Below are positions 52,772 through 61,265 of a DNA stretch of 64,000 bases, in pieces. The stretch is from Puniceicoccus vermicola (GTDB taxonomy: Bacteria; Verrucomicrobiota; Verrucomicrobiia; Opitutales; Puniceicoccaceae), in the NCBI RefSeq assembly GCF_014230055.1, contig NZ_JACHVA010000102.1:62001-126000 (forward strand). The letters run 5' to 3'. The notes under the pieces were generated by a model. That model ran no database searches and was not told where the DNA came from. It saw nothing but the letters and a program-made list of their open reading frames with translations. Position numbers and translations under genes: made by a program. How positions within the stretch are numbered: the stretch's first letter is position 1; each line of letters starts with the position of its first letter.

Positions 52772-52787
52772 ATGTAATCGTTTACAT
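52772..52787. promoter_or_regulatory. LacI-family operator O1 before fruB
   Basis: ATGTAATCGTTTACAT is a near-perfect palindrome (ATGTAA/TTACAT around TCGT) with the central CG typical of LacI/GalR operators. It lies 43 bp upstream of fruB and shares the TAATCGNTTA core with the second site at 52892-52907. Confidence 0.7.
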
Positions 52788-52891
52788 ATATTGCAAGGAT
52801 TTATTGACAATTTTCCGAAAAAACCAAATCAATAGAGATACCATCCCCTTGTTTTTCATAGACTTAATCCATGAAAGATTTTCTATTCAGG

Positions 52892-52907
52892 GGTTTAATC
52901 GATTACC
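52892..52907. promoter_or_regulatory. LacI-family operator O2 before the regulator gene
   Basis: GGTTTAATCGATTACC contains the perfect palindrome TAATCGATTA and nearly symmetric flanks. It is 21 bp upstream of the regulator ATG at 52929, consistent with autorepression. TTGACA at 52804-52809 lies between the two operators and may be a -35 element, but no good -10 follows. Confidence 0.65.
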
Positions 52908-52928
52908 TAACCCCAAAACCTTAACAAC

Positions 52929-53912
52929 ATGGCCAGTATCAAGGATGTCGCCCAACGCGCGGGCGTCTCGACCGCAACCGTATCACGCATGATGGCCAAT
53001 AAAGGCTACATCAGCGAAGCCACCCGGGCCCGGGTCCAGAAGGCCGTCGACGATCTGGACTACCGCCCCAACCGGGTCGCCCAACGACTCCGCGAACGCC
53101 ACTCGCGCATTCTCGCCCTCATTGTCTCCGACATCCAAAACCCGTTTTTTGGAAAGCTTTCCCGCGCCATCGAAAAACACTCCCATTCCCAAGGTCTCAA
53201 TGTCTTCATCTGCAATACGGATGAAGACCCCGAAAAGGAAGCCCACTACCTCGATCAAATGCTCCAAGAGAAAGTCGCCGGTATCATCATTTCCCCCACC
53301 CGCAATGCCCTCGCCCCCTTGCGCGAACTCCGCAAAAAGGGCATTCCCATTGTCACCGTCGACCGACAGGTGAGCGCCGAATTCGACTCGGTCCTCATTG
53401 ACAACGCGGAAGCCTCACGGCGCCTCACCACCTTGGCCATCCAAAAAGGCTATCGGAAGATTGCCGGTCTCTTCGGCGCCAACAGCTTCACCGCCGAAGA
53501 GCGCCTCAAGGGATTTCGCGAGGCCCTGAAAGCAGCCAACCTCCAGCCCCTCGCGATCGAGCGCCCAGCCGCCTTTCAAGAGGAAGGCCGCAAAGCCATG
53601 GACCGCCTTCTCCAACATCGCCCCCAGCCCGACGCCGTGATCTGCAGTAGTGCCCTCATCGCGACAGGTGCCTTCGAGGCTCTGAACGAATCGGGCACCG
53701 AGATCGGCTTCGGCTGCTTCGACGACCTCCCCTGGTCCACCCTCGTCACCCCCCGGATCACCGTCATCTCCCAACCGACCGACATGATCGGCGAAACCGC
53801 CTACGACCTTCTCCGCAAACGGATGAAGGACCCCAAACGCACCGCGTCCCACATCCGCCTCCAAGGCGAATTGATTGAACGGGAGTCGCTCCGGGGAGCG
53901 GAGGCGAGATAG
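52929..53912 (+). CDS. LacI-family transcriptional regulator of the fru genes
   Basis: 327 residues. The N-terminal helix-turn-helix and hinge are canonical: MASIKDVAQRAGVSTATVSR, NKGYISEATRARVQKAVDDL and YRPNRVAQRLRERHS. The periplasmic-binding-like sensor follows (ILALIVSDIQNPFFGKLSRA, then GIPIVTVDRQV and FGCFDDLPWSTLVTPRITVI). Divergent from fruB across 200 bp that hold two matching operator-like palindromes, so it very likely represses the fru operon and itself; the ligand is probably a fructose phosphate, by analogy with FruR/Cra. Confidence 0.93.
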   Translation: MASIKDVAQRAGVSTATVSRMMANKGYISEATRARVQKAVDDLDYRPNRVAQRLRERHSRILALIVSDIQNPFFGKLSRAIEKHSHSQGLNVFICNTDEDPEKEAHYLDQMLQEKVAGIIISPTRNALAPLRELRKKGIPIVTVDRQVSAEFDSVLIDNAEASRRLTTLAIQKGYRKIAGLFGANSFTAEERLKGFREALKAANLQPLAIERPAAFQEEGRKAMDRLLQHRPQPDAVICSSALIATGAFEALNESGTEIGFGCFDDLPWSTLVTPRITVISQPTDMIGETAYDLLRKRMKDPKRTASHIRLQGELIERESLRGAEAR

Positions 53913-53939
53913 CGATTCGTTTCCCACCAAGAACTAGAA

Positions 53940-54210
53940 AGCCACACCACGGATCCAATGTGGGGAGGTGGCTTCAGCTCCTTCCAGCCTATCCATAGAA
54001 ACGGCTCTCGCCGTTCCTCTCCGAAACTTCCAAAAACCGGAGCGGAAGCGCGATAGCGATTTCGAAAATCCTCCCAAGAATCCGGAATACCTCCCATCCC
54101 ACGCATAGAAGCGGCTCTCGTCGTTCCTCTCCAAAACTCAAAACAGCGGAGCGAAATGGCGCCGCGCCATTCATAGCTCGAAGAGCGACGTAGCGATTTC
54201 GACCTCGCCC
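53940..54210. repeat. Degenerate repeats between lacI-type gene and antiporter gene
   Basis: ATAGAAACGGCTCTCGCCGT (from 53995) recurs as ATAGAAGCGGCTCTCGTCGT (from 54105), a 110-bp period, each followed by TCCTCTCC and an AGCGGA-rich stretch with GATAGCGATTTCG or GTAGCGATTTCG. The first part (GTGGGGAGGTGGCTTCAGCT, from about 53960) resembles the hairpin core of clusters A and B. No gene is seen in the 53913-54212 gap. Confidence 0.55.
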
Positions 54211-54212
54211 TC

Positions 54213-55544
54213 CTAAACGCCTCCCGACTCCGGCCCCTTCTCCCGATAAAAGATCAGGAAAAGCGGAATGCTCAGGAAGAGGAGAATCATCGAATCGCGC
54301 GCCAGCCGCACTTCCGAGCCGATCAAGGCCCAGAGGCAATAGCCGCAGGCGAGAATCGTGATAATCAGGGCGAAGACTTTCTTCCGCCCCACCATCTTTT
54401 CCTCCCGCACCGCAAAGAGGAAGGTCACGGCACAGTAGAGATAGGGCAACAGGTTGAGGATGATCGCGACGTCGATGATCAGGTTAAACTGCTCGGTCAA
54501 CGTCGGTGAGGCCGTCACCACGATGATGATCGACATCAAGATCGCCGAGATGACGAGATTCCACACCGGAATCCCCCGCCGATCCGTCCGACCGTAGATC
54601 TTCGGAAAGACCCCGTCTTCGGCTGCCGCGTGCGACGACTGACAGATCGTCAACGTCCACCCGACCAACGATCCGCCGGCTTTGAGAATGGCGGCACCGG
54701 CGATGACGAGAGCCCCGACCGAACCCACCGCCTGAAGCGCGGCCTCGGAGAACGGATCGTCAGACTTTGCCAACTCCGCCGCCGGAATGATTCCCATCAG
54801 CACCGTGCAAGTGCTCACGTAGAGCACCGTCGCCACGCCTAAACCCAGCAAGGTCGCGATCGGCACGTTCTTTTTCGGATTTTCGATCACCCCCGCCGAG
54901 ATCGAGGCACTCTCGACCCCCATAAAGGCCCAGAGGGCATACGTCGCACTCGAGGATATCGCGGTCATCGTCGTTTCCCCACTCGGCAGCCACCCGTCCA
55001 TGAACGTTTTCGCATCAAACCAGAACCACCCCAAGGTCGCCACCGCGATCAACGGGACCATGGCGACAACCGTCGTCCACCCCGTCAACATCCCGACCAC
55101 CTTCGGCCCCATGATGTTCAGAATCGTCGCCACCCAAACGAACCCAATCGAAGCGAGGACGGTCCAGGTCTGATCCTTCAGCGCCGGAACAAAGGCCGTG
55201 CAATACCCGACCACCGTTGCCGCCACCGCCACATTCCCCACCAAATTCGCCGTCCAGTAGACGTAGTTCGTCTGGAATCCCAGATACGGCCCAAACGTCT
55301 GCCGCGCGTAGGCATAAGGTCCGCCAGCCTGCGGATTCGTCGATCCGAGGAAGGCAAACATCAGCCCGATGGACCCCGCCCCCAGCGAAGCGACAACCCA
55401 CCCGAGAATCGAAGCCGAGCCCAAAGACGCCATACTGACCGGCAGCAAGAAAATCCCCGTCCCGACCATATTCACCGTGACCAGCATGGTCGCGCCAAAG
55501 AGGCCCATTTTCCGATTCGAAGAGGCAACAATCATATTTCCCAA
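54213..55544 (-). CDS. APC-superfamily basic amino acid / polyamine antiporter (AdiC/PotE-like)
   Basis: 443 residues with about twelve hydrophobic helices. The first-helix substrate loop is NMVGTGIFLLPVSMASLG (family GSGIF type), followed by NPQAGGPYAYARQTFGPYLG and YVYWTANLVGNVAVAATVVG, and the TM6 region YALWAFMGVESASISAGVIE. These match the arginine/agmatine and ornithine/putrescine exchangers closely. Substrate cannot be fixed; no decarboxylase gene is adjacent. It lies downstream of the AraC regulator at 55797, with an apparent terminator between. Confidence 0.88.
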   Translation of the reverse strand: MGNMIVASSNRKMGLFGATMLVTVNMVGTGIFLLPVSMASLGSASILGWVVASLGAGSIGLMFAFLGSTNPQAGGPYAYARQTFGPYLGFQTNYVYWTANLVGNVAVAATVVGYCTAFVPALKDQTWTVLASIGFVWVATILNIMGPKVVGMLTGWTTVVAMVPLIAVATLGWFWFDAKTFMDGWLPSGETTMTAISSSATYALWAFMGVESASISAGVIENPKKNVPIATLLGLGVATVLYVSTCTVLMGIIPAAELAKSDDPFSEAALQAVGSVGALVIAGAAILKAGGSLVGWTLTICQSSHAAAEDGVFPKIYGRTDRRGIPVWNLVISAILMSIIIVVTASPTLTEQFNLIIDVAIILNLLPYLYCAVTFLFAVREEKMVGRKKVFALIITILACGYCLWALIGSEVRLARDSMILLFLSIPLFLIFYREKGPESGGV

Positions 55545-55603
55545 ATCATCAGGTTCACCCGCGCAGAGAAACTTTCGTGCCTAAATCAGAAAAAAGCCCA
55601 CCC

Positions 55604-55643
55604 AAAAACAGACGCAGCACGGACGGCCCGCCTGTGTCTGTTT
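55604..55643 (-). terminator. Intrinsic terminator between the AraC gene and the antiporter gene
   Basis: AAACAGACGCAG (55606-55617) pairs with CTGTGTCTGTTT (55632-55643), with one G-T wobble, around a 14-nt loop. On the minus strand the stem runs into TTTTTGGG. It should end transcripts of the AraC gene (stop 55797) before the antiporter gene starts at 55544. The remaining 55545-55796 gap has no gene. Confidence 0.65.
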
Positions 55644-55796
55644 CCTCCCCGAATCGAGACACCCGTTCCACTCTTCCTCCGAGGCGGATTACAATCCGCA
55701 GACCGTCTGGTCGTCACGCGAGAAATGAAGCGAAGTGGAATAAGGCTCCGTAGAAGAGCCCATACATCGCCAAGCCGACAAACTCCGCATTCAATC

Positions 55797-56687
55797 CTAA
55801 GCTCTCGAACTGAATTCGTTGCGATATTCCCGGGGCGAGCATTTCGCCTGCGATTGAAACCACCTGGTGAAATAAGAAGGCTGTTTAAATCCCAATCGAT
55901 AGGAAATTTCTTTGATGATAAGCTGGGTATCGGCCAGGCAGTGTTTGGCCGACTGCAGCCGAAGGCGATTCCAATACTCTCTCATACTGATGCCAAAATG
56001 ATGCACGAAAAGGTAGTCCAGGCGGGCTCGGCTAAGACCCGTCAACTGCTGGACTTGCGTTTCCGGTAAGCTCTTATTCAACGGAGCCTCATGCAACGAG
56101 CGAACTGCTTTCAACAATCTCGGATCATAAGCACCCGTCTCCGCGAAAGAGTATCCTTTTGCGAGCAGCACATCGGTAAACGCGGTCATCCATCGCAGAA
56201 AGTGGCGTTGTAACAACCAAAAACCTTCATAACTCACATTCTGGTAGATGATCTGTGCCCGAGCCGTCGAATGATAGTGGGAAAAGTGCCTCGCCGCAGC
56301 TTTCTGCATCGAGACCGCACAACGCTCCAGCACGGGACACTCCCCCGCGTCGATCACGAGCCCATCCTTTTCCTCGAATAAATTCTCTCCACTCGGCCAC
56401 TGAGCACGAAAGTGGACTGAAAGAATCCGCGTTCCGGATCCGAATTCTTGGAAGTTGACGCGATTCGGAGTTAATAGCCACTGATTGGGTTGTGCGATGA
56501 GTTCCGTATCCTTTGATGAAACTCTCGCAAACCCCTTGCGCACCAGCCAAACCCAATAGGCATTCTGATGATCGTTCTTACTACGATTCGCCAGGTGTTC
56601 GATGGTCCCATCATACACCCAGAGCAACTCTGTCTGCAGAGTTGCCCACTGATGCATTGGCACACTGTCTTTGCCTACAAACGACAT
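55797..56687 (-). CDS. AraC-family transcriptional regulator
   Basis: About 296 residues from ATG 56687 (MSFVGKDSVPM); an in-frame TTG 78 bp upstream is possible but less likely. An N-terminal cupin-like sensor is followed by the C-terminal DNA-binding domain: helix-turn-helix 1 around LPETQVQQLTGLSRARLDYL and the signature helix IIKEISYRLGFKQPSYFTRW with CSPREYRNEF. It is the last gene of the minus-strand carbohydrate operon, 93 bp after the pseudopilin gene, and probably controls it. TATAAT on the minus strand at 56780-56785 may give it its own promoter. Confidence 0.9.
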   Translation of the reverse strand: MSFVGKDSVPMHQWATLQTELLWVYDGTIEHLANRSKNDHQNAYWVWLVRKGFARVSSKDTELIAQPNQWLLTPNRVNFQEFGSGTRILSVHFRAQWPSGENLFEEKDGLVIDAGECPVLERCAVSMQKAAARHFSHYHSTARAQIIYQNVSYEGFWLLQRHFLRWMTAFTDVLLAKGYSFAETGAYDPRLLKAVRSLHEAPLNKSLPETQVQQLTGLSRARLDYLFVHHFGISMREYWNRLRLQSAKHCLADTQLIIKEISYRLGFKQPSYFTRWFQSQAKCSPREYRNEFSSRA

Positions 56688-56780
56688 AGATCCACCCACC
56701 GAGGATGGGCCTGATGGTGCTGAAACGAAATTTTTAAGCAAGAGCGCAGAATCCAGAGGGATCAAATCAAGCCGACACGA

Positions 56781-57491
56781 TTATAATGATTCGCTCGGGA
56801 ACAGTTGAACGCTCGTGAACAGCTCATCCATGGAGACTAAGCGGACACTACCGTCCGAAAACACCATATTGGTACCAATATTCTTATGTCGCTCGATTGC
56901 ACAGGTATGGGTGCCCGGATCCTCAAAATTACTGGGAACTCCGGAATCCCTTCGAAAATCAGGCCAAGTCGCGTCGCTAAAAACCGGAAGAGGTTTGTCC
57001 AGATCAGTGAATCTCGTCTGGGGAAACTTGTTCCGCAACGTGGAGGAATCGGCGCCCGTTCCCAGATTCTCCGGGTCGGAATACCAATAGAAGTTCATTC
57101 CGTAACCACAGTTCACGAAACCTTTCTTCATATTGATCCACCATTGATACCCGCGGTCCGCCGAACCCGGGATTCCAAAACTCGGCTGGGGCTCCGAGGC
57201 ACTGGGGCAGGTAAAGACGTTACTGTCCGTATCGATGTAGGGCAATATCTGGAGCATCCAACTCGTCGAGCCCCCATCCGGATTGCGGTAGGGAAGCGAA
57301 GCTCCCTGGTGTTCGTTCCCGTAAGCGAGCCATGCTTGACCCAGCGAACGTAAATTCGATGCACATTTCGTCGTATTTGCGGATTCTCTCACTTTTCCGA
57401 CCGCGACGACTGTGATGGAAAAGAGGATCGCGACGACCGCAATGACCGTCAGCAGTTCCAGAAGCGTAAATCCTTGATGGTTTCTCTTCAT
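56781..57491 (-). CDS. Pseudopilin-like protein with prepilin signal (H-X9-DG type)
   Basis: 236 residues. The type IV/type II prepilin leader MKRNHQGFTLLELLTVIAVV has the G-F cleavage site and the +5 glutamate, followed by a hydrophobic helix. After ASNLRSLGQAWLAYGNEH comes a globular part with two cysteine-bearing segments and the late motif HKNIGTNMVFSDGSVRLV, matching the H-X9-DG proteins common in Planctomycetes, Lentisphaerae and Verrucomicrobiota. It is coupled to the FAD oxidoreductase by a 4-bp overlap. Role unknown; assembly or display of a sugar-binding surface protein is possible. Confidence 0.88.
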   Translation of the reverse strand: MKRNHQGFTLLELLTVIAVVAILFSITVVAVGKVRESANTTKCASNLRSLGQAWLAYGNEHQGASLPYRNPDGGSTSWMLQILPYIDTDSNVFTCPSASEPQPSFGIPGSADRGYQWWINMKKGFVNCGYGMNFYWYSDPENLGTGADSSTLRNKFPQTRFTDLDKPLPVFSDATWPDFRRDSGVPSNFEDPGTHTCAIERHKNIGTNMVFSDGSVRLVSMDELFTSVQLFPSESL

Positions 57492-59083
57492 GTTAGCAAT
57501 GCGTTCTCGGGGTTGATTTTATAGAATTCATTTGCGAGCCATTCTTTCTTCTCAGAAGAATTTTCGAGATCAAGAATCTGGCCGACAGAAAGCAGCTCTC
57601 TTCTCAAGTCCGAATAAGATAGATCCTGCACTGCACAATGTTGTGCGAGACACAATTTCGCCGCAAGAACACAAGCCTGAGCCAGCATCATAAAAACGGG
57701 CTCCATGCGAACCGAACCATAAGCGATATGCGAAGCACTCAAGCAAACGGGAACGAGAAGATTCTTCGTCTCCCCTCGCGATGGAATTAACGATCGATAA
57801 GAAACGGGATACGGCTTCACCCATATCTGAACGTCGCCCTCGTTCAAGACCCGGTCACCGACCACAATCCGTTGGCAATTGTGCGAATCCATCCCATAAG
57901 CCCCAAAGGCGACGACATCCTCGGCCCTTGCGATTCCCCGGCAATCCATCTCCGTGATCACGTAGTCTGAGACCATCCGACGAGCCTCACGCACGTAAAG
58001 CTGGGGAGGCCAGTTCGACGTTCCCGTAAATTCATCCTCGGCCAAACCCCAAGAGCTAATTCCAGCCCGAACGTCTTCCGGAACGCGATCATCGTTGGCC
58101 ATAAACCACAAGAGCCCTTGATGGTAACTGACATGCGATTGAAAGATCTCCTCCCGCTCTACGAAGGAGGCCTCCGGGTAAGCATGATTCCCCCCAATGA
58201 AGTCAGAAGAAAACGGCCCATGGTTATTTGTGTCCGTTTTTCCTCCGCGGATGGCATCAAATTTCTCGTATAGATCCCGCCAGCCCGAATCCAGGTAACG
58301 CCCCAGTAATTCGTAACGCTCGGGGTCGTAGTCATCCGGCTTTGGAAATGGTACCCGACCGTCACCCTGCGTCATGCACAGCCGGAAATTGTATGCTTGG
58401 ATCTTATGATCACCGGAACCCTGAGGTTCCAGCGGAGCCTCATTGATCCCTGGGAGCAACCCGGAACGGCGATCATTCGGAACCCGATAGGGAGATACCG
58501 GGAGCAAAAACTGGTGATGCTCGCGCACCTGAACTCCGTTACAGAATTCCCCGTAACAGTCATTGGGTTCACGCCCGACGGTATAACGGACACCCGCCTT
58601 CGCCATCAAGTCACCTTCATAGGTGGCGTCCATAAACATACCCGCCTCGACTCTTAGACCGCTTTCCAAGAGCACTGCCTTCAGAGATTCTTCCTCCATC
58701 TCAACGTCGGCAAGGTACTGTTTAGGGATGGGGGAGACGCCGGCTTCCCGCATCATCCCGTCGAAAACCTTCGAAGCCACCGAGGGCTCGAACCGCCACT
58801 CCTCCTCGACTCCGTAGTGATCGCCGAGGCGGCGATAAAACTCGCGGGAAATACCGCCGATGATGGCCTTATCTCCAAAATCAGTAAACCCAAGACCGCC
58901 CGTCGTCATTCCTCCAATATGATCTCCCGGTGCCAACAGCACAACCGTGAGCCCTTGACGCCTGGCTTCAATCGCTGCGACAACTCCGGCTGATGTCGCA
59001 CCGTAGATACAAAGGTCGCAGCTGAGGGCCTCCCCTTTTCGCAAATCAGTTTCCGGCGTGTAGTATTTCGGAGTTTTCATCAT
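57488..59083 (-). CDS. FAD-dependent oxidoreductase, FAD_oxidored family
   Basis: 531 residues without a signal peptide. The dinucleotide site is DLCIYGATSAGVVAAIEAR (GxTSAG in place of GxGxxG) followed by PGDHIGGMTTGGLGFTDFG, the family's typical second block, and FMDATYEGDLMAKAGV. The late ISR-type block is KNLLVPVCLSASHIAYGSVR. These proteins are frequent in polysaccharide-use clusters of Verrucomicrobiota and Planctomycetes; the substrate is unknown but a sugar or sugar acid is likely from context. It lies 7 bp after the GH4 gene and overlaps the pseudopilin gene by 4 bp. Confidence 0.88.
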   Translation of the reverse strand: MMKTPKYYTPETDLRKGEALSCDLCIYGATSAGVVAAIEARRQGLTVVLLAPGDHIGGMTTGGLGFTDFGDKAIIGGISREFYRRLGDHYGVEEEWRFEPSVASKVFDGMMREAGVSPIPKQYLADVEMEEESLKAVLLESGLRVEAGMFMDATYEGDLMAKAGVRYTVGREPNDCYGEFCNGVQVREHHQFLLPVSPYRVPNDRRSGLLPGINEAPLEPQGSGDHKIQAYNFRLCMTQGDGRVPFPKPDDYDPERYELLGRYLDSGWRDLYEKFDAIRGGKTDTNNHGPFSSDFIGGNHAYPEASFVEREEIFQSHVSYHQGLLWFMANDDRVPEDVRAGISSWGLAEDEFTGTSNWPPQLYVREARRMVSDYVITEMDCRGIARAEDVVAFGAYGMDSHNCQRIVVGDRVLNEGDVQIWVKPYPVSYRSLIPSRGETKNLLVPVCLSASHIAYGSVRMEPVFMMLAQACVLAAKLCLAQHCAVQDLSYSDLRRELLSVGQILDLENSSEKKEWLANEFYKINPENALLT

Positions 59084-59090
59084 AAATCAT

Positions 59091-61262
59091 TTAACGAGAA
59101 GTGTTCGGATCTCCTCCATCTATCGCCGCCAAGGTGACGAGAGAATATTCGTGCGCCCCTAAATGGGCGTTGAAGCCTCCGCTGAGGCTCGAACGCCCTC
59201 CACTATGAGCATCTCCGAGCGCGTTGATGTTCACATAACAATCCAACAGAAACGAATCGGCATCCGGAGAGAGCTTTAGACTCTTCTTGGGCACGACCAC
59301 CCTCACTTGGTAGCCCGAACCGGCCGCTTCCTGCTCGAGCTCTGCTCCTTCGATTTCATGACTCTGCGCATCAACCAATTTGGGCGAAAGCTCCTCCCCC
59401 TTCCCCGGGACCAGAATCACCTGAAACCCGCTACCGCCTTCCGCCGGAGCGAAAAACAGTTCCAGCGAGGAGCCGCTCCACGGAAGCTTCCCAATCAAAA
59501 TGTTCGAATCGTCCACCGAAAATTCCAAAGCGAGAGCCTCTCCCCGGTTCTCGATCCATCCGCTCACCGCCGGCGTTCCGTCGAGCTCTACACAGAACCG
59601 GGCTTCGGACTCTTCTCCGCCAATCAGCCGACGTGGAGGCACTGAAAGATCCACAACCAAGACCGAGTCGGCAACCTCCTCGGCGACAACTTTAAAACCT
59701 TCTTCCGGAGATTCCGGAAAAGACAGCGATACCAGAAGCTCGTTCCCATCAATGACCGACGGCTGAACGGATACGGACTGCCTTTGCAACACCTCTCCTC
59801 CCCATCCGATGAGCACCAATGAAAATTCGATCTCAGGATTCTCCGCCAGCGGATTCTCCCAGCGTATCCGTACATGATCGCTATCATTCACCACCCGTTC
59901 GATCCAGACCAAGGTGATGTTCTCCAGGCCTTCCGACGAACGACCCGTATTCCGCACGACCGGCTCGAAATCTCCGAGCAACCCATGCTGCTGATGGGCC
60001 TCGATCAACTCGTCGCACATCTTCCACATTGCATCCAGAGTCAGGGTCGACGCGGCATTCGGGTCCGCCATAACCGCATGGTAAACATGCTCACGCTTGC
60101 CGGTCATCGCAGCCTCAACCGCCAACGATTGCACCTGCACATTGCTTTGACATAACATGGCCAGCTGCGGCGGCAACGTTCCTACGTGAACCGGCTGAAC
60201 CCCCTGGCCGTCAACCAGGCAAGGCACCTCCACACAGCAGCGCTCCGGCAGGTTTTCAATCAGCCCCGTATTCGGAACGTTTCCGTAAATCGTGCGAGGG
60301 CAATTCGTCTCACAGGAATGAATTATCGAAGAGCCGTATTCGTGGGAACGACGCGGGACCTCCATAGAACCTCCTTCGCCGAGCAACTTCTTTTCCGTCG
60401 CCTCCCAGGTTTCGATCACCCCCTGACATCTGCGCAGATACTCATCCAGAGGAATATCGAATTGCTTAACAACCTTCTCCCCATGATGGATGAAGTAAGG
60501 CAGATATTCGCTCTGATGCTCACTGGATTCGGTAACAAAATAACCGCACCGCCTCATCATTTCGAATCGAACCCGATCTTCACCGAACTCCGCATCATTG
60601 AGCTTTCGAAAAAGAAGCGGATAGGCATCTCTTCCCTTGTAAGCGAACTTCAGGAAGAAGGCCATGTGGTTCACACCCGCCACTAGGTAGGTTACCTCCT
60701 CGTAGTCGAGCCCTGCGTAGGCTGCCAGGCGTTTGGAGGTGCTTTGCACCGAATGGCAAAGGCCCACGTGAGGAATACCAACGCTCTTGTCAACCGCCCA
60801 ACAAATCATCGCCATCGGATTGGTGTAGTTCAACAACAAGCACCCAGGAGCCCCATAGTCCGCAATATCGCGGGCGATTTTGTTGATAACCGGAATGGTT
60901 CGCAGTCCTCGAAAGATCCCCCCTACGCCGATCGTATCCGCTATCGTTTGTCGGAGGCCGTATTTTTTGGGGATCTCGAAATCGATAACCGTTCCCGGTT
61001 CATATCCTCCGACCTGAATCGTGCAAATGACATATTTTGCGCCGCGAATCGCCTCGCGCTGATCCAGGGTCGATCGAATCACCGGCGAAACACCAATCGC
61101 TGCAGCCAGGCGCCTGGCCATTTTATCAGCGACCTTGAGACGACTCGGATCGATATCCATTAAGCAGATCTCCGAGTTCTCCAGCTCGGGGAACTGAAAG
61201 ATATCACTCAGCAAGTTCTTCGCAAAAACGACCGATCCGGCTCCTATCAGTGCAATCCTCAT
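59091..61262 (-). CDS. GH4-family glycosidase with C-terminal beta-sandwich extension
   Basis: 723 residues, versus ~440-460 for ordinary GH4. Residues 1-~450 are GH4: NAD site GAGSVVFAKNLLSDI, NYTNPMAMICWAVD, metal-site cysteine in VGLCHSVQSTSK, and histidine in AGVNHMAFFLKFAY, fitting the alpha-galactosidase/alpha-glucosidase branch. Hydrolysis uses NAD+ and Mn2+ by redox elimination. Residues ~460-723 add beta-rich sequence; its last part (LIGKLPWSGSSLELFFAP and HEYSLVTLAA) resembles CBM9/DOMON-type modules. There is no signal peptide, so a carbohydrate-binding module on a cytoplasmic enzyme is odd. It lies 3 bp after the upstream glycosidase gene. Confidence 0.87.
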   Translation of the reverse strand: MRIALIGAGSVVFAKNLLSDIFQFPELENSEICLMDIDPSRLKVADKMARRLAAAIGVSPVIRSTLDQREAIRGAKYVICTIQVGGYEPGTVIDFEIPKKYGLRQTIADTIGVGGIFRGLRTIPVINKIARDIADYGAPGCLLLNYTNPMAMICWAVDKSVGIPHVGLCHSVQSTSKRLAAYAGLDYEEVTYLVAGVNHMAFFLKFAYKGRDAYPLLFRKLNDAEFGEDRVRFEMMRRCGYFVTESSEHQSEYLPYFIHHGEKVVKQFDIPLDEYLRRCQGVIETWEATEKKLLGEGGSMEVPRRSHEYGSSIIHSCETNCPRTIYGNVPNTGLIENLPERCCVEVPCLVDGQGVQPVHVGTLPPQLAMLCQSNVQVQSLAVEAAMTGKREHVYHAVMADPNAASTLTLDAMWKMCDELIEAHQQHGLLGDFEPVVRNTGRSSEGLENITLVWIERVVNDSDHVRIRWENPLAENPEIEFSLVLIGWGGEVLQRQSVSVQPSVIDGNELLVSLSFPESPEEGFKVVAEEVADSVLVVDLSVPPRRLIGGEESEARFCVELDGTPAVSGWIENRGEALALEFSVDDSNILIGKLPWSGSSLELFFAPAEGGSGFQVILVPGKGEELSPKLVDAQSHEIEGAELEQEAAGSGYQVRVVVPKKSLKLSPDADSFLLDCYVNINALGDAHSGGRSSLSGGFNAHLGAHEYSLVTLAAIDGGDPNTSR

Positions 61263-61265
61263 CTT

